47,846 nucleotides of DNA, taken from contig QHYH01000170.1 in NCBI GenBank assembly GCA_003223215.1, forward strand, positions 1 to 47,846, in the 5' to 3' direction. This stretch comes from Acidobacteriota bacterium. GTDB lineage: Bacteria; Acidobacteriota; Terriglobia; Acidiferrales; UBA7541. Position 1 is the stretch's first letter; every line of letters begins with the position of its first letter. This document shows, piece by piece, positions 1 through 10,524 of this stretch. The translations under genes were made by a program, and so were the position numbers. Below the pieces are notes generated by a model. That model did no database searches and was not told where the DNA came from. It worked only from the letters and a program-made list of their open reading frames with translations.

Positions 1-1
1 C

Positions 2-2419
2 ATGTTGTGTAAATCTCCAGGGTTTACGGCGGTTGCCGTGCTCACCCTCGCCCTCGGCATCGGCGCTAACACCGCGATGTTCAGCGTAATGCAGGGTGTC
101 GTGTTGGCCCCGCTGCAAGACGTTAGTTCGGATCGTTTGGTAATGGTCTGGGAGAATAATCCACGCTTTCCGCGAACGTGGGTTTCGTACCCTAACTTTC
201 GAGATTGGCAGCGCAGTGCTCGCTCATTCCAGCAGATGGCTGCGTTCAGGCAGGAAGGCGTTGATTTCGCAGGTCCTGGCACACCCGAACACCTTAATGG
301 GAAGGAAATCTCCTCCGGTCTCTTCAGCACCTTGGGCACGGAATTAACTCTCGGGCGCGAAGTCTCGCCCGAAGAAGACCGGCACGGCGGAACGCCGGTT
401 GTTATCATTAGTAATCGTTTGTGGAAAAATCGGTTCGACGGCAGTCCTAAGGCGCTTGGCAAGTCACTAACCTTGGACGGAGTGAACTACACCATCGTCG
501 GAGTCACCCCTTTCGGAGTCACCGCCTTAGGATTTCGCCTGGAAGACGACGCTGATGTTTACACGCCGCTGGGCCAGAGCGATCCTCTTATCCTCAACGA
601 TCGCGCGGCCCACAACGGAATCTACGCCTTAGCCCGCCTGGCACCTGGGGTGACTTTGGCACAGGCTCAAGCGGAGATCAGCACGATACAGAATGGCCTG
701 GACCATCTCTACCCCGATGCCAATCGAGATTTGGGAATTTACATCGAGCCCCTTAAGCAGTTTGTGGTAGGGGACGCCGGCAAAATGCTTCTCCTGTTGT
801 CGGGGGCCGTAGGGCTCGTCTTGCTGATTGCTTGTGCAAACGTCGCCAATCTACTATTTGCGCGGGCGGCGGCCCGAGTACGGGAGTTTGCTGTTCGCTC
901 GGCGCTTGGAGCGAATCGCGCGCGCTTGGTGCGGCAGCTGCTCACGGAAAGCGTGCTTCTTTCTCTGCTTGGCGCTGGTCTAGGACTCCTGTTTGCGATA
1001 TTGGGAGTGAAATCGGTCCCGGCGGCGGTCTCGGAAAACTTGCCGCGTAGCGAAAACATCGCTGTGAATGGTTTCGTCCTGCTTCTTACGCTATGTGCGT
1101 CGATTGCTGTTGGGATTCTGTTTGGTCTTGCGCCTGCGCTGAAAAGTTGGAACAGCGACCCGCAAGCCTCGCTGAAGGAGGGAGGCCGCGGTTCCACAGT
1201 TGCGCATCATCGCACGCAAAGCATTCTCGTGATCGTCCAAATGGCCTTGACCTTGGTGTTGCTGGTGGGCGCGGGCCTATTGTTCCGAACGCTTCGGCAC
1301 TTATCGGATGTTAATCCTGGCTTCGACATCCAGCACATCATGACCTTCAAGGTCGGAGTTTCGCATTCCCTAACGAAGACGGCCCCGAGCACCCGAACTG
1401 CCTATCAGCAGTTGATCGAGCGCATTCGTCAGATTCCGGGCGTGCAGGGGGCTGATTTCACGGGTTCAGTTCCGCTGAATGGGGGCTGGATTATGCCCTT
1501 CTGGATTGGCTCGCAGAAGCCGGCTTCGCTTCAGGGCGCTCCCCGGCTAGTGATGTTCCTTACAGGTCCGGATTACCTCCGGACGATGGGAATACCGCTG
1601 CTTCGGGGCCGATTTTTCAGCCCCGAGGACACCACCAGCTCCCCATGCGTCATGGTCATCGACAGTGTTCTCGCCGGCATCTATTTTCCAGACAGTGATC
1701 CACTGGGTCAGACGCTATCAGCAGGATTTTCGCCTGTTGGCCCCTGCCGGATTGTCGGCATGGTGGGCCATGTAAAACAGTGGGCGCTAAACGACTCCAG
1801 CACGGATATTCAAACCCAGGCCTATTTTCCGCTCTACCAAGATCCGGACCAATGGGTGCCACTAAACTATCCGAACATGACGATCGTCGTTCGCACACCG
1901 CTCGACGTTGCATCTGTCATGCCTGCAATAAAGAGCGCGGTCTACGGAGCAGGCAGCGACCAGCCGATCTTTAACGTCGAAACCATGCAGCAGATTGTTT
2001 CGGAATCGATGTCTTCGCAGCGATTTCCGATGATTCTGCTAGGGGCGTTTGCTGCCCTGGCGTTGCTGCTAGCGTCCGTCGGAATCTACGGCGTGATTTC
2101 CTATTCGGTGGCACAACGTATTCATGAGATTGGGATACGTATGGCGCTTGGTGCGCATAAGCGCGATGTTTTTCGGATGGTGGTGGGGCAAGGCCTTGCT
2201 CTGGCTCTCGCGGGCCTCGCTATCGGTGTGGTTGCCGCGCTAATTCTCACCAGAGTGCTGTCCAGTTTTTCGCTCCTGCTGTATGGAGTTGGCGCGAGCG
2301 ATCCGGTAACGTTCATCACCGTGTCAGTAATGTTGCTTTTTGTAACGGTCGTAGCATGTTACATCCCCACGCGGCGAGCGATGCGGGTCGATGCAATGGT
2401 CGCCTTGCGATACGAATAG
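2..2419 (+). CDS. ADOP-family FtsX/MacB-like permease, 5' end cut by window
   Basis: This is an orphan ABC-transporter-type permease of the acidobacterial duplicated (ADOP) family. The visible product has about 805 residues and begins at the first transmembrane helix ([13 protein letters not shown], about residues 15-27). A MacB-like periplasmic domain follows, then a first FtsX core near residues 260-400 ([27 protein letters not shown]). A second periplasmic and FtsX half ends with the family signature [11 protein letters not shown] and a C-terminal [14 protein letters not shown]-type tail. Relatives usually carry a short cytoplasmic helix (QDLRYALRMLRKSPGF) before the first membrane helix, and only its last residues are in the window, so the true start lies upstream. 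No ATPase gene is adjacent. The substrate is unknown; families of this fold move lipids, peptides or drugs across the inner membrane. Confidence 0.9.
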   Translation: MLCKSPGFTAVAVLTLALGIGANTAMFSVMQGVVLAPLQDVSSDRLVMVWENNPRFPRTWVSYPNFRDWQRSARSFQQMAAFRQEGVDFAGPGTPEHLNGKEISSGLFSTLGTELTLGREVSPEEDRHGGTPVVIISNRLWKNRFDGSPKALGKSLTLDGVNYTIVGVTPFGVTALGFRLEDDADVYTPLGQSDPLILNDRAAHNGIYALARLAPGVTLAQAQAEISTIQNGLDHLYPDANRDLGIYIEPLKQFVVGDAGKMLLLLSGAVGLVLLIACANVANLLFARAAARVREFAVRSALGANRARLVRQLLTESVLLSLLGAGLGLLFAILGVKSVPAAVSENLPRSENIAVNGFVLLLTLCASIAVGILFGLAPALKSWNSDPQASLKEGGRGSTVAHHRTQSILVIVQMALTLVLLVGAGLLFRTLRHLSDVNPGFDIQHIMTFKVGVSHSLTKTAPSTRTAYQQLIERIRQIPGVQGADFTGSVPLNGGWIMPFWIGSQKPASLQGAPRLVMFLTGPDYLRTMGIPLLRGRFFSPEDTTSSPCVMVIDSVLAGIYFPDSDPLGQTLSAGFSPVGPCRIVGMVGHVKQWALNDSSTDIQTQAYFPLYQDPDQWVPLNYPNMTIVVRTPLDVASVMPAIKSAVYGAGSDQPIFNVETMQQIVSESMSSQRFPMILLGAFAALALLLASVGIYGVISYSVAQRIHEIGIRMALGAHKRDVFRMVVGQGLALALAGLAIGVVAALILTRVLSSFSLLLYGVGASDPVTFITVSVMLLFVTVVACYIPTRRAMRVDAMVALRYE

Positions 2420-2481
2420 TCCAGCGCGCATGTAGGCGACTAACAGCTTTTAAAGCTACCTCGGATGAACGTGTGAGACCT

Positions 2482-2560
2482 GTATGCGTTCCTGGCGATT
2501 GACGGGCAACCCTTCCATAATCCGGTAAGGTAAGGGTTGCCGACAACTCGTCCCGAACTG
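2482..2560 (+). repeat. extragenic foldback repeat, subfamily 1, copy A
   Basis: A 10-base arm GGCAACCCTT is followed about 17 bases later by its exact reverse complement AAGGGTTGCC. The outer flanks (GTTC..GG.CGA on the left, TCG.CC.GAAC on the right) extend the imperfect inverted repeat to about 27 bases per side. The same arms and core recur near 11970, 15328 and 20607. Confidence 0.7.
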
Positions 2561-2654
2561 TCGGACGAGTCGGAATAACAGATGTTTCTTGCGGTACGAT
2601 TGGCCTACTTTGCAACTTGGCTGAAGGACTGACGTGCGCGGGAATTGGGACGTT

Positions 2655-2741
2655 GTTAACACTTTGGCGCTGGGAACGTCCTTCATCTCAGCGCGTCTAG
2701 AGATGCGCGTGGACCCAATCGTGGCGCTGCGGCACGAGTAG
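2655..2741 (+). pseudogene. vestigial ADOP permease fragment
   Basis: An open frame ending at 2741 reads VNTLALG, as in the first membrane helix of ADOP permeases ([10 protein letters not shown]). A few codons later it reads MRVDPIVALRHE followed by a stop, the diagnostic ADOP C-terminus ([12 protein letters not shown] in the neighbours). The roughly 780 residues that should separate these segments are absent. This looks like an ADOP gene collapsed by internal deletion, lying immediately upstream of an intact paralogue. It is unlikely to be expressed. Confidence 0.6.
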
Positions 2742-2761
2742 GCGTCGCGGTGTTTGTGCAG

Positions 2762-5257
2762 ATGGAGCTTCACGAATTGCCGATGGTCGAATCGTTCCTG
2801 CAGGATCTTAAATTCGCTCTTCGAGGATTGCGGAAGAATCCTGGATTTTCGCTGGTTTGCACTTTGACGCTGGCGCTGGGCATTGGCGCAAACACAGCGA
2901 TCTTCACCGTGATCAATGCGGTATTAATTCGGCCAGTTCCCGGCGTCGCGAATCCGGCGGAGCTCGTAATTTTTGAGCGCCTGCAGAAAAATAATCCCGA
3001 CTACTCCTTTGGCTATCCCGACTACCTTGATTACCGGTACTACAATCAATCTTTTACGGGACTGGCCGCACGCTGCCGCGCACCGCTCGGGCTGAGTCAC
3101 GGCACAACTGAGCGAATCACCGGCGAATTGGTTTCTGGCAACTACTTCTCAGTGCTCGGCGTGAATCCCGCCAGGGGCCGCTTGATCGTTCCAGAGGATC
3201 TGCGAGCGGACGACGAGTCCCCTGTCGCGGTGTTGAGTTACGGAATATGGCAGAGAGTTTTCGGCGCGGACCCACAAATCGCCGGGAAAAGTATTCTGCT
3301 CAACGGTTACAGTTTCACCGTAGTGGGAGTAGCCGCCGCTCAATTTGAAGGAACGACCGCGGGTTCGCCTACTGACGTCTGGCTGCCGCTGACCATGCAA
3401 CCGGAGGCTATGCCGCGAATGTCGCGCGGGGTGCTTCACAACCGGAACTCTGGATGGATTGAGATCTTCGGCCGGTTGAAGCCCCACGTCAGCCTTGTCG
3501 CGGCTCGCAGTGAAATGCAAGCTATCGCGGGGCGGCTTGCGATTGCATACCCGGAATCCAATGAGCATCGCAGCGTGGATTTGATCCCTAGTTTTGGGAT
3601 GGACCCTGACGACCGCGCCACTCTTCAAAAATTCTTTGGGCTGCTGATCGCTTCCGTAGGACTCCTCTTGCTGATCACATGCAGCAACGTTGCGAATCTG
3701 TTGCTCTCTCGGGCCGACTCGCGGCGAAGAGAGATTGCCGTGCGGCTGGCGCTTGGAGCCAGCCGTGGACAACTAGTTCGGCAGCTTTTGACGGAAGGCT
3801 TGTTGCTTTCCTTCCTGGCGGGAGGACTCGGCCTGCTGCTGGCACCCTGGACCGGGAGACTAATTCTTGCTTTCCGCCAGCCGCTCTACGCGCTGCGCAA
3901 CGTGGACACAAGTCCGGACACCCGCGTGCTGGCGTTCACGCTGATGGTGGCCTTGCTGACGGGAGTGTTGTTCTCTCTCGCGCCCGCCTTGCAGGGATCA
4001 AAGCCCGACCTAGTCGTCGCGCTAAAGGACAACGCACCGGGATTGGGAAGGCGTTCGCGTCTGAGAAATGTGCTGGTCTCGTCGCAAGTGGCACTTTCTT
4101 TAGTTCTGCTCGTGGTGGCAGGTGTAATTGTTCGCAGAATGCAGAAGATTGTGAACCAGGATCCTGGGTTCATTACCAGCAATTTAATGATGATGTCCAT
4201 TTCCCCGAGCATCCAGGGGTACTCGGAACTGCAAGCCCAACGCATTTATGAGGAACTCCTGGCTAGGATTGAGCGGATTCCCGGAATTCAATCCGCAAGC
4301 CTCGCAGGCACTGTCCCACCGGAAGACTGGAGCAGCCGGGTTTCCATCTTTTACGAGGGCCAAGTCCCGGCCTTGGACTACTACCGCGGCCACGAATTCG
4401 AGGTGGGCATACGAGTCGATATGAACAATGTGGCTCCGAAATATTTCCGGACCATGGGGATTCCGATTCTGAAGGGGAGAGATTTTAGTGAACTTGACAG
4501 GCCCGGAGCGCCATTGACCGCGATCGTGAGCCAGCGGCTGGCGCAGCGCCTTTGGCCGGGTCAGGATGCGGTGGGCAAGCGGATCGAGTGGCCCTCATGG
4601 GTGGGCGCCCCTCGGCCACCCCTCGAGATCATCGGCGTTTCCGCAGACGCCAAGTACCGCTCTCTCATGGCCGATTCCCCGCTTCTGCTCTACTTGCCGG
4701 AACTTCAGAACTACAACGGAACACCGAGGCTCGTCATTCACACTTTGGCAGATCCCGCGGGACTCCTTCCGACTGTACGCAGCGCGGTCGCGTCTTTAGA
4801 TGCGAATTTACCGGTCTTCGCCGTTAAAACAATGTCCGAACAGGTTGGCGATTCTCTTTGGCAACCGCGGATGGCCGCGGGGATATTGGGGAGCTTCAGC
4901 TTTCTTGCTCTGGTGCTCGCCGCCGTGGGACTTTATGCAGTGGTCGCACAGTGGATGGGTCAGCGGACGAGGGAGATCGGAATTCGCATGGCGCTTGGGG
5001 CAAAGCCGCGCGACGTGATGCGTTTAGTTTTCGGATATGGAACTGCACTGGCGTTCTGGGGAATTGTGGTGGGCATCTTCGTTGCTTCAGGCGCAGCGCG
5101 TATAGTGTCCGCGCAGCTGTTTGGCGCGGGCAGCACCGACGTCTTGACGATGGCGCTTATCGTTGTTCTGCTCTTGCTCGTGACGCTGGCGGCATGTTAC
5201 ATCCCCGCGCGGCGGGCGATGCGGATGGATCCCATGGTCGCGTTGAGATACGAATAG
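2762..5257 (+). CDS. ADOP-family FtsX/MacB-like permease
   Basis: This is a complete orphan permease of about 831 residues. The N-terminal amphipathic segment FLQDLKFALRGLRKNPGF precedes membrane helix 1 ([13 protein letters not shown]). A MacB-like periplasmic domain follows, then helices around SVGLLLLITCSNVANLLLSRA with the coupling motif RLALGASRGQLVRQ. The second half ends with [17 protein letters not shown] and the tail [15 protein letters not shown]. Unlike the PadR-linked ADOPs further right it lacks the roughly 80-residue helical prefix. The start is uncertain: GTG at 2750, ATG at 2762 and ATG at 2783 are all in frame and none has a good Shine-Dalgarno; the ATG at 2762 is used here. 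No ATPase is adjacent and the transported substrate is unknown. Confidence 0.88.
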   Translation: MELHELPMVESFLQDLKFALRGLRKNPGFSLVCTLTLALGIGANTAIFTVINAVLIRPVPGVANPAELVIFERLQKNNPDYSFGYPDYLDYRYYNQSFTGLAARCRAPLGLSHGTTERITGELVSGNYFSVLGVNPARGRLIVPEDLRADDESPVAVLSYGIWQRVFGADPQIAGKSILLNGYSFTVVGVAAAQFEGTTAGSPTDVWLPLTMQPEAMPRMSRGVLHNRNSGWIEIFGRLKPHVSLVAARSEMQAIAGRLAIAYPESNEHRSVDLIPSFGMDPDDRATLQKFFGLLIASVGLLLLITCSNVANLLLSRADSRRREIAVRLALGASRGQLVRQLLTEGLLLSFLAGGLGLLLAPWTGRLILAFRQPLYALRNVDTSPDTRVLAFTLMVALLTGVLFSLAPALQGSKPDLVVALKDNAPGLGRRSRLRNVLVSSQVALSLVLLVVAGVIVRRMQKIVNQDPGFITSNLMMMSISPSIQGYSELQAQRIYEELLARIERIPGIQSASLAGTVPPEDWSSRVSIFYEGQVPALDYYRGHEFEVGIRVDMNNVAPKYFRTMGIPILKGRDFSELDRPGAPLTAIVSQRLAQRLWPGQDAVGKRIEWPSWVGAPRPPLEIIGVSADAKYRSLMADSPLLLYLPELQNYNGTPRLVIHTLADPAGLLPTVRSAVASLDANLPVFAVKTMSEQVGDSLWQPRMAAGILGSFSFLALVLAAVGLYAVVAQWMGQRTREIGIRMALGAKPRDVMRLVFGYGTALAFWGIVVGIFVASGAARIVSAQLFGAGSTDVLTMALIVVLLLLVTLAACYIPARRAMRMDPMVALRYE

Positions 5258-5262
5258 GTTAG

Positions 5263-5560
5263 CGCCGGGATAAACCGGCGTGGAGGAGCAGATGAAAGAG
5301 CTGTACGGTGAAGGCCCAGCGAGCCACACCGACCCCGAGTCATGTGTGGTCAGTCGAAAGGCTGGCCATGAAGCGTTGACAGGGGCACATGCAGGCGGAG
5401 CATTGAGCCGCGAAATATCTGGAAATCAGGATGCTGACGCTGTCTATTCGGCGGGAAGGCAACACTGGTGGGCGCGACATCGCGAGCACCCACTGGACCT
5501 GCGAGGTCAAAGACGTACGTGCGATTGGGATGGCCAATGTGCTGTTCGCCGCAGTTAAGG
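5263..5560 (+). mobile_element. group II intron 5' remnant without reverse transcriptase
   Basis: The translated stretch starting near 5292 reads MKELYGEGPASH, then PESCVVSRKAG, then EALTGAHAG and LSREI. From memory this is the characteristic conceptual translation of the region just upstream of bacterial group II intron reverse transcriptases, i.e. the 5' ribozyme half. The DNA block GCGTTGACAGGGGCACATGC near 5375-5394 is the strongest part. No reverse transcriptase or maturase follows; instead the minus-strand oxidoreductase ends at 5614. A perfect 6-bp hairpin (CGCCGG, loop GATAAA, CCGGCG) sits at 5263-5280, just after the ADOP stop codon. It is therefore a truncated intron, not a protein gene. 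The assignment rests on recalled similarity, not on a search. Confidence 0.5.
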
Positions 5561-5613
5561 GGCAGGTCAGCAGTAAGCGAGCTTCTCAATGGAAAGACGT
5601 CGTGACGCCTGTT

Positions 5614-6603
5614 CTAAATGTCCGGAATTACTATTAGCTTTCCACGCGAGTGCCCTTCTGCCGCATACCGGAAAGCCTCAGGCAGCTCACTCAACCTGTA
5701 GTGCTTGTCGATGACCGGCGTTACTCTCCCGGTCGCCATTAACTCGCCCAAGATGGTCAGATCCTCTTGGTTCACTTTCGCAATGAAAAAGACCATCTTC
5801 TGGCTCACGAACCGTGATAATAAAAGCGCTCCAAGCAAACGAGCCAGAAGACGGTACACCGGGCTCTCGTCCGGTGCGCCAACCATGACCAGTATCCCCT
5901 TGGGATTCAAGACGCGCCTGCACGCTGATAACGAGTGGTTCCCAACGCAGTCGAGCACAAGATCGTAACGTTGCCCACTCCTGGTGAAATCCTCTTTGGT
6001 GTAATCAATGACGCAATCCGCGCCGATGGATCGGACCATGTCTAAGTTCGTCGTACTGCATACGCCCGTCACATTCGCGGCGAACGACTTTGCCATCTGC
6101 ACTGCGAACGTACCCACGCCTCCCGCCGCACCGTTGATTAAGACTTTCTGCCCCTGCCGAATTCGTCCCTTATCGCGAAGGCCCTGCAGTGCAGTTAGCG
6201 CCGCTACCGGCGCGGACGCCGCTTGGTCAAACGTCACGTTAGCCGGCTTACGGACCAACACCGATTTCATCCCCGGCACCAACTGTGAAGTCGCATACTC
6301 GGCGAACGCTCCACGGCAAGTGCCGAACACCTCGTCACCCGGCTTGAATTGCGTTACGTTCCTGCCAACCGCTTCAACCTGGCCGGCCACATCAACACCG
6401 GGTCGTTTGATTTTCGATTTGCCGAGCCCGAGCAGTAATCGAAGGATGAACGGCCCGCCTTTCATTAACTTCCAGTCAAGTGGATTGACGGAAGCCGCGC
6501 GGACCTTTATCAGAACCTCATTGTCCGCAGGGGTTGGCTTGTCAATTTCTTCAAATCTAAGAATATCGGGGGAACCAAAGTTTTGATAAACGATGGCTTT
6601 CAT
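5614..6603 (-). CDS. NADP-dependent MDR oxidoreductase (quinone reductase-like)
   Basis: This is a zinc-independent medium-chain dehydrogenase/reductase of about 329 residues, likely reducing quinones, enones or similar electrophiles with NADPH in the cytoplasm. The N-terminus MKAIVYQNFGSPDIL is the usual MDR start. VNPLDWKLM and PGVDVAGQVEAVG match the GroES-like domain. The Rossmann domain carries AAGGVGTFAVQMAK, the quinone-reductase nucleotide-binding loop. An in-frame ATG 63 bases further upstream exists, but the start at 6603 fits the family length and has AAGGGA about 5 bases before it. The gene is alone on this strand between an intron remnant and a PadR-ADOP pair, and the exact substrate cannot be read from sequence. 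Confidence 0.85.
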   Translation of the reverse strand: MKAIVYQNFGSPDILRFEEIDKPTPADNEVLIKVRAASVNPLDWKLMKGGPFILRLLLGLGKSKIKRPGVDVAGQVEAVGRNVTQFKPGDEVFGTCRGAFAEYATSQLVPGMKSVLVRKPANVTFDQAASAPVAALTALQGLRDKGRIRQGQKVLINGAAGGVGTFAVQMAKSFAANVTGVCSTTNLDMVRSIGADCVIDYTKEDFTRSGQRYDLVLDCVGNHSLSACRRVLNPKGILVMVGAPDESPVYRLLARLLGALLLSRFVSQKMVFFIAKVNQEDLTILGELMATGRVTPVIDKHYRLSELPEAFRYAAEGHSRGKLIVIPDI

Positions 6604-7010
6604 GGGTTTCCCTTCAGGATTGTGCTGAGTCCATTCTTGCTGAAAGCGGACACGCGTCAATGCCAAGGGCGCTCAGATCTATTCTGCAACGTTGCAGACG
6701 CGATTTCCCATTTTTCTACGGGAAGGCGCTCGCTGAGGTTCATTCGTCGATGTCTTGCGGCCTTCTGATCCTATTGGCGGGGGCCGTTGGGCGGCTGAGT
6801 CGTTTGCCGACAACTCGCCCAGAATCGCACGGTGCGGTTAGCGAATACAGCCCTTATCGCAATCCGTCAGGACGTCTGTTCAATTCTCAATCCGAGAAGC
6901 ACCTGATTAACTGTCATTCGGAAGCGACTAACCTGCAGGGATAGCTGGCTCGCGAAACATTCGCTTGACTCCTCATCCACGGCGTCGTTCAATATGTTGC
7001 CGTGCCATAT
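6604..7010. other. intergenic gap with half a foldback repeat
   Basis: Divergent gap between the oxidoreductase and the PadR gene. It holds the right arm of the subfamily 1 repeat (TTGCCGACAACTCGCCCAGA at 6804-6823) but no convincing left arm. Open frames here have no recognisable content. The promoters of both flanking genes should lie in this gap, but no box stands out. Confidence 0.5.
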
Positions 7011-7355
7011 ATGGACCAGACAGCCTCACAAGTGGAATGGAAAAAGGGTAGCGCCGAGTTGCTCATTCTTTCGCTCGTCGAAGCCCGTCCGCGCCACGGT
7101 TACGAAATCAGCAAACTTATCGAGCAACGCTCTGGCGGCACTGTTCGTTTTCACGTCGCCTCGCTCTACCCGTTGCTCTACCGTCTTGAACGCCGCGGCT
7201 GGCTGTGTGGACGCTGGGTCGAAAAAAGCGGACAGCGCCGCCGCCGTTACTATCGTCTGACGCGCCAGGGCCGCAAAGTCCTCGCTTCACAGCTTCGCGG
7301 CTGGCACGAATTTGTAGTCGGTATTAATCGCATCACCGAGGCAGAAAATGCTTGA
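7011..7355 (+). CDS. PadR-family transcriptional regulator
   Basis: This is a winged-helix regulator of about 114 residues. The PadR signature is clear: [21 protein letters not shown] (helices 1-2), the recognition helix and turn [17 protein letters not shown], and the wing [13 protein letters not shown]. The protein probably acts as a dimer that represses its own operon. It overlaps the start of the following ADOP gene by 8 bases, so the two are translated together. The start is ATG 7011; an in-frame GTG at 7002 is also possible and neither has a strong Shine-Dalgarno. The inducer is unknown. PadR-ADOP pairs are a recurrent acidobacterial arrangement. Confidence 0.9.
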   Translation: MDQTASQVEWKKGSAELLILSLVEARPRHGYEISKLIEQRSGGTVRFHVASLYPLLYRLERRGWLCGRWVEKSGQRRRRYYRLTRQGRKVLASQLRGWHEFVVGINRITEAENA

Positions 7356-10143
7356 ATGGAAGCCGGAAATTCTCCGCCGCCTTGCCCCGCTGAAACTCTC
7401 CCCGGCACGCGAAGGGGAAATTGCCGAAGAGATCGCGCAGCACCTTGAGGATCGCTACCACGAACTCCTCGTGACTGGCCAGTCCGAAGACGCAGCTTTC
7501 CGCACCGCCATCGACGAACTGAAAGGCGAAGACCTGCTCGCGCGCAGCCTCCTAGCAGTCGAGAATGATTTGTATCGCGAGCCCGTAGCGTTGGGAAAGG
7601 GTAGCAGCAACTTGTTCGCTGGCATTCTTCAAGACATCCACTATGCCTTCCGCATGATGCGCAAATCCCCCGGCTTCACTGCCGTCGCTGTACTCACCCT
7701 CGCTCTCGGCATCGGCGCTAACACCGCCATCTTCAGCCTCATCAATGCCATCATACTCCGATCTCTTCCCGTCAAGGATCCGCAGCACCTTGTGCTTTTC
7801 CAATGGGAGAGCGACAAATGGCCTCCGCATTTCTCGATGACGGGCTGGAAGTCGCGATTTTCCTTTTCGTATGAGGAGTTCAGAGAATTCAGCGCCCAAA
7901 AGAATGTGATGTCCAGTGTTTTCGCGCTCGCGCCACTAGGTTTTAACGACCAGGACACCACCGTGGGCATCAACGGCGAGCCCACGCTGGCCGACGGCGT
8001 GATGGTCACAGGCCAATATTTTTCTGGACTTGGTGTTACTCCGCTTTTGGGGCGCGGTATCACCGATGCCGATGAAAAACCTGGCGCGCCGCGCGCGGTG
8101 GTGATCAGCTATGCGTATTGGACGCGCCGCTTTGCCCGCGATCCCTCCATCATCGGCGAGAGCGTCACGCTGAATGGCATCCCATTTACCATCGTCGGCG
8201 TCACGCCTCGAGATTTCTATGGCATCTCCGTTGGCACCGAGCCGGATTTGTGGGTTGCGTTCGACGACAAACCCAATATGCGCCCTTGGAGCAAGCCTCC
8301 CGGCGGCACGGATTCCGTTTTCACCGAGCGCGATTGGCTGTGCCTCAACATTATGGGGCGTCTGAAGGATGGCGTAACCAGAGAGCAAGCGCAAGGCGCG
8401 CTTGACGCCGTATTTCATCAATTCGTCACCGCAGATTGGCACCCGCCCAAAGAAAGCGACATCCCGCATTTCATCCTAGCTCCAGGCGGCCAGGGTCTGC
8501 CGGTGGTGCAGGACTACACCGCGCAGCCGATTTACTTGTTGATGGTGGCCGTCGGGCTCCTGCTGCTGATTGCTTGCGCGAACGTCGCGACGCTCTTGCT
8601 CGCGCGCGCCAACTCGCGCAAAAAGGAAATCAGCGTGCGCCTGGCCATCGGCGCGTCGCGTTCGCGCCTGATTCGCCAATTGCTCACGGAAAGCGCGCTT
8701 ATGTCTGCGCTAGGCGGACTCCTGGGATTAGTTTTCGCGAATTGGGGCACACAGGCGCTCATCGCGCTAATCTCGAGAGCCAACAACGGAACGATGATCC
8801 TCGATGCCGGCACGGACTCACGTGTTCTTTTCTTCACGTTTCTGGTCGCGATGCTCGTCGGAGTTCTGCTTGGCCTCGCCCCTGCCCTGCGCGCATCGAA
8901 AGCCGACCTCCTGTCCGCCATGAAGGACAACGCGTCCGCCGTTTCGGATCCACGCAACAAGCATCGCCTCGGCGAATCGCTCATCGTCGCGCAAGTCGCT
9001 GCGTCGGTGGTGCTCATGATTGGTGCCGGCCTTTTCGTGCGCACGCTCACCAATTTTGAGAGTCATAATTTCGGATTCGACCAGCGCAATCTCCTCACAT
9101 TCGGCCTCGCTCCCACCCGCGCCGGCTATCACGACGCCCGACTCGTGAATCTTTATACGCAGTTGCTGGATCGTATCCAGGCTCTTCCCGGAGTCCGCGC
9201 CGCAACCCTGATCGAAAACGCGCCGTTCTCCGGCTGGTCAAGTAAGAACTCCTCTGTCAGTGTAGAAGGTTCAGCACAGAATCCGAGCAATTCGGAGATG
9301 TACTGGCAAGGGGTAGGTCCGGATTTCTTCAGCACCATGGGCATTCCGATTGTTCTTGGCCGCGGCATCCAACGCACGGACACCGCAGCTTCTCCCAAGG
9401 TCGCCGTGGTCGACGAGATTTTCACAAAAAAATATTTTCCGGCGGAAAACCCCATCGGCCACCGTTTTAGCCTGAGTTCGAAATACGACCCCGCAAACTC
9501 CTATGAAATCGTCGGAGTCGTCCGGCCCGCCGAACTCACCGACGTGAACCCAGGCGTCCACCCCAAGGGCTACGCGTCGTATGCGCAATTCCCGAAAACA
9601 CTTGGCCAAATGTTCTTCGAGGTTCGCGCCGAGGGCCCTCCCGCAACCATTGTTTCTGAATTGCGCAACGCGGTACATCAAACAGATGCATCCCTGCCGC
9701 TCATCGGCCTAAAGACGCAAGCAGAAGAAACCAGTGAGGCCCTTTCCTTCCAGCGCTTGTTCGCCCGCCTCACGACGATTTTTGGCTTGCTCGCACTGCT
9801 CCTCGCGATGATCGGCCTCTACGGCATGATCGCCTATGCCGTGACGCGCAAAACGCACGAAATCGGCATTCGCATGGCGCTCGGAGCAAAACCAACGAAC
9901 ATACTTGGCATGGTCCTCCGACAGGGAATCACACTCACTCTAATCGGCGTAGCGTTTGGCGTCGTCGCCACTCTTGGCGCCACCCGACTCATCAGCAGCA
10001 TGATTTTCGGCGTCTCGCCCTATGATCCGTTAACGTTCGTCGCGGTGGCCGCGATCCTATCTATCGTCGCGCTGCTCGCCTGCTACATCCCCGCACGCCG
10101 CGCGATGAAGGTCGATCCCATGGTGGCGCTGAGATATGAATAG
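7348..10143 (+). CDS. PadR-linked ADOP permease, full length
   Basis: This is a complete ADOP permease of 931 residues. Residues 1-90 form the cytoplasmic helical prefix typical of PadR-linked ADOPs ([18 protein letters not shown]). The segment [17 protein letters not shown] is followed by membrane helix 1 at about 111-138 ([13 protein letters not shown]). Then come the first periplasmic domain, the first FtsX core ([32 protein letters not shown]), the second periplasmic domain, and a last FtsX core with [17 protein letters not shown] and the tail [13 protein letters not shown]. Its start overlaps the PadR stop by 8 bases, indicating one operon. No ATPase is nearby. Function is inferred only as a membrane permease or mechanotransmission-type protein. 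Confidence 0.92.
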   Translation: MLEWKPEILRRLAPLKLSPAREGEIAEEIAQHLEDRYHELLVTGQSEDAAFRTAIDELKGEDLLARSLLAVENDLYREPVALGKGSSNLFAGILQDIHYAFRMMRKSPGFTAVAVLTLALGIGANTAIFSLINAIILRSLPVKDPQHLVLFQWESDKWPPHFSMTGWKSRFSFSYEEFREFSAQKNVMSSVFALAPLGFNDQDTTVGINGEPTLADGVMVTGQYFSGLGVTPLLGRGITDADEKPGAPRAVVISYAYWTRRFARDPSIIGESVTLNGIPFTIVGVTPRDFYGISVGTEPDLWVAFDDKPNMRPWSKPPGGTDSVFTERDWLCLNIMGRLKDGVTREQAQGALDAVFHQFVTADWHPPKESDIPHFILAPGGQGLPVVQDYTAQPIYLLMVAVGLLLLIACANVATLLLARANSRKKEISVRLAIGASRSRLIRQLLTESALMSALGGLLGLVFANWGTQALIALISRANNGTMILDAGTDSRVLFFTFLVAMLVGVLLGLAPALRASKADLLSAMKDNASAVSDPRNKHRLGESLIVAQVAASVVLMIGAGLFVRTLTNFESHNFGFDQRNLLTFGLAPTRAGYHDARLVNLYTQLLDRIQALPGVRAATLIENAPFSGWSSKNSSVSVEGSAQNPSNSEMYWQGVGPDFFSTMGIPIVLGRGIQRTDTAASPKVAVVDEIFTKKYFPAENPIGHRFSLSSKYDPANSYEIVGVVRPAELTDVNPGVHPKGYASYAQFPKTLGQMFFEVRAEGPPATIVSELRNAVHQTDASLPLIGLKTQAEETSEALSFQRLFARLTTIFGLLALLLAMIGLYGMIAYAVTRKTHEIGIRMALGAKPTNILGMVLRQGITLTLIGVAFGVVATLGATRLISSMIFGVSPYDPLTFVAVAAILSIVALLACYIPARRAMKVDPMVALRYE

Positions 10144-10217
10144 GTCATGCCGCCTGCGGCGTCACAAGCGAACCATGAAAATGGCCGCAGCGCGGCCACT
10201 GAAAGTAAACGATTTAA

Positions 10218-10239
10218 GGCTATTTTCTAAGGAATAGCC
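10218..10239 (+). terminator. hairpin downstream of the ADOP gene, possible terminator
   Basis: A perfect 7-bp stem GGCTATT/AATAGCC encloses an 8-base loop, 75 bases after the ADOP stop codon. There is no following T-run, so intrinsic termination is only a possibility. Confidence 0.25.
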
Positions 10240-10298
10240 CAGACCGCGCGCAACTCTTTCTTGGAAAAATCTTGCGCAAACATCTAGAGATTTGCTGA

Positions 10299-10342
10299 CA
10301 TTCCTGGCCGTCCCTCCCGAGTGACGGGCAACCCGGAACTTG
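10299..10342 (+). repeat. foldback repeat, left arm only, copy C
   Basis: CATTCCTGG at the outer edge and GTGACGGGCAACCCGGAACTT match the left arm seen in the full copies. The GGAACTT extension resembles the core of subfamily 2 rather than subfamily 1. No right arm follows before the hydrolase gene. Confidence 0.5.
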
Positions 10343-10524
10343 AGCGCCGCTGACGGCGGTGTTCTCCGATTACTTCCTGTTGGCCGATCAAACCGCCCGG
10401 TGGCGAACCCATACCGGGATTGTGAGGGCGCGATTTATCGCCTGCTGCGACAGCGTGGGCAATACTGACCAAATGCGCGGGCCTACGCGTATCATGAGAG
10501 GAAGACTGCATCGCGGAGCTAAAC

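Larger units (their letters stand above)
2420..2761. other. intergenic gap holding a foldback repeat and an ADOP remnant
   Basis: There is no intact gene here. The gap contains a complete copy of the foldback repeat described below and a vestigial ADOP reading frame directly in front of the next ADOP gene. The minus-strand open frames across the gap have no recognisable family features. Confidence 0.6.
10144..10524. other. intergenic gap with hairpins and a partial foldback repeat
   Basis: No gene. Directly after the ADOP stop there is a GGCCGC-AGC-GCGGCC hairpin near 10183, and GGCTATT paired with AATAGCC at 10218-10239. Either could end the ADOP transcript, but neither has a U-run. The left part of a foldback repeat follows at 10299-10342. 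Confidence 0.5.

Noticed and set aside
739-1197. Long minus-strand open frame inside the first ADOP gene
   Set aside because: It lies entirely opposite a well-supported permease frame, is rich in Arg and Ser, and shows no family motif; it is an antisense shadow typical of GC-rich DNA.
10183-10200. GGCCGC/GCGGCC hairpin as a rho-independent terminator
   Set aside because: The stem is only 6 bp and is followed by no U-run; it is recorded only in the gap description.
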